Source of the DNA: Acetobacteraceae bacterium
GTDB lineage: Bacteria > Pseudomonadota > Alphaproteobacteria > Zavarziniales > Zavarziniaceae
DNA length: 12,370 bases
Reading direction: 5' to 3'
NCBI GenBank assembly: GCA_947379865.1
Contig: CANCOY010000104.1
Span: 1 to 12,370 of the forward strand
The translations under genes were made by a program, and so were the position numbers. Shown piece after piece: positions 12,142 to 12,370 of the stretch (positions within the stretch are counted from its first letter, which is position 1; every line of letters begins with the position of its first letter). Under the pieces are notes generated by a model, which saw only the letters and a list, made by a program, of their open reading frames with translations, did no database searches and was not told where the DNA came from.

Positions 12142-12370
12142 CTACAGCAGATGGCCGCTGCGGGTGGCCTTGGTGTTGAGATAGGCGGCGTTGTGGTCGT
12201 TGGCGGGGAAGGCATGGGGGACGCGTTCCACCACCGCCACGCCAAAGCCCTCCAGGCCCGAGACCTTGAGGGGGTTGTTGGTCATCAGCCGCACCTGCGA
12301 GAAGCCGAGCAGCGAAAGCATGCGGGCGGCGGCGGCAAAGACGCGCTCGTCCGGCTCAAAGCCCAGACGC
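12142..12370 (-). CDS. ribA: GTP cyclohydrolase II, C-terminal part (5' end beyond the window)
   Basis: The - strand frame enters at the window edge and ends at a TAG (12142-12144). The 75 visible residues read RLGFEPDERVFAAAARMLSLLG, then the hallmark VRLMTNNPLKVSGLEGFGV, VVERVPHAFPANDHNAAYL and finally NTKATRSGHLL. The TNNPxK motif and the closing LxTKAxxxGHLL are typical of RibA, which opens GTP's imidazole ring to start riboflavin synthesis. Whether it is free-standing RibA or the second half of a RibBA fusion cannot be seen. brnT starts 68 bases downstream on the same strand, with no clear terminator between. Confidence 0.9.
   Translation of the reverse strand, partial: RLGFEPDERVFAAAARMLSLLGFSQVRLMTNNPLKVSGLEGFGVAVVERVPHAFPANDHNAAYLNTKATRSGHLL

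Overview
This window comes from a GC-rich alphaproteobacterium. The order rho - hemJ - hemH - hemE - [gap] - PPSR (DUF299) matches the block that flanks the chromosomal replication origin in Caulobacter crescentus and many other alphaproteobacteria, and codon use is uniformly high-GC. The genus cannot be fixed from the sequence alone. No rRNA, tRNA, CRISPR array or insertion sequence was seen.

Left edge (1-1178, + strand): the 3' part of an SbtA-type sodium/bicarbonate permease gene is followed by a small PII-like gene, a candidate regulated bicarbonate-uptake pair. A 12-bp perfect hairpin separates it from rho, which converges on it.

Core block (1199-5463, - strand): hemE, hemH and hemJ (uroporphyrinogen decarboxylase, ferrochelatase and the HemJ-type protoporphyrinogen oxidase) run leftward toward rho. 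rho has a long, pyrimidine-rich leader with a perfect TTGACA box far upstream, as expected if Rho controls its own synthesis. Ferrochelatase ends in a cysteine cluster typical of iron-sulfur ferrochelatases.

Origin candidate (5464-5866): the 403-bp gap between hemE and PPSR holds no gene. It holds a 36-bp stretch of about 75% AT beside hemE, one 8/9 match and several 7/9 matches to the DnaA box TTATCCACA, two abutting DnaA-like boxes just before the PPSR ribosome site, and two perfect inverted repeats. By position and content it is the best candidate for oriC; genes on both sides point away from it.

Right arm (5867-9916): PPSR (+) overlaps tail to tail with a divergent ThiE/TenI-like gene (-), which faces away from a PLP-homeostasis (YggS/PLPBP) gene (+) with only 15 bp between the start codons. 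PLPBP in turn overlaps tail to tail with a PuuA-type glutamine-synthetase-family ligase (-). The ligase follows, one base after its stop codon, a YkuD-type L,D-transpeptidase with no signal peptide.

Far right (10025-12370, - strand): an unrecognised Ala/Pro-rich protein with a well-defined central block, then a BrnT-type toxin with an unusual antitoxin (a BrnA-like acidic segment joined to an XRE-like helix-turn-helix), then the 3' end of ribA (GTP cyclohydrolase II). The most notable items are the origin, the hybrid antitoxin, the transpeptidase-ligase pair, the rho leader and the unknown Ala/Pro-rich protein.
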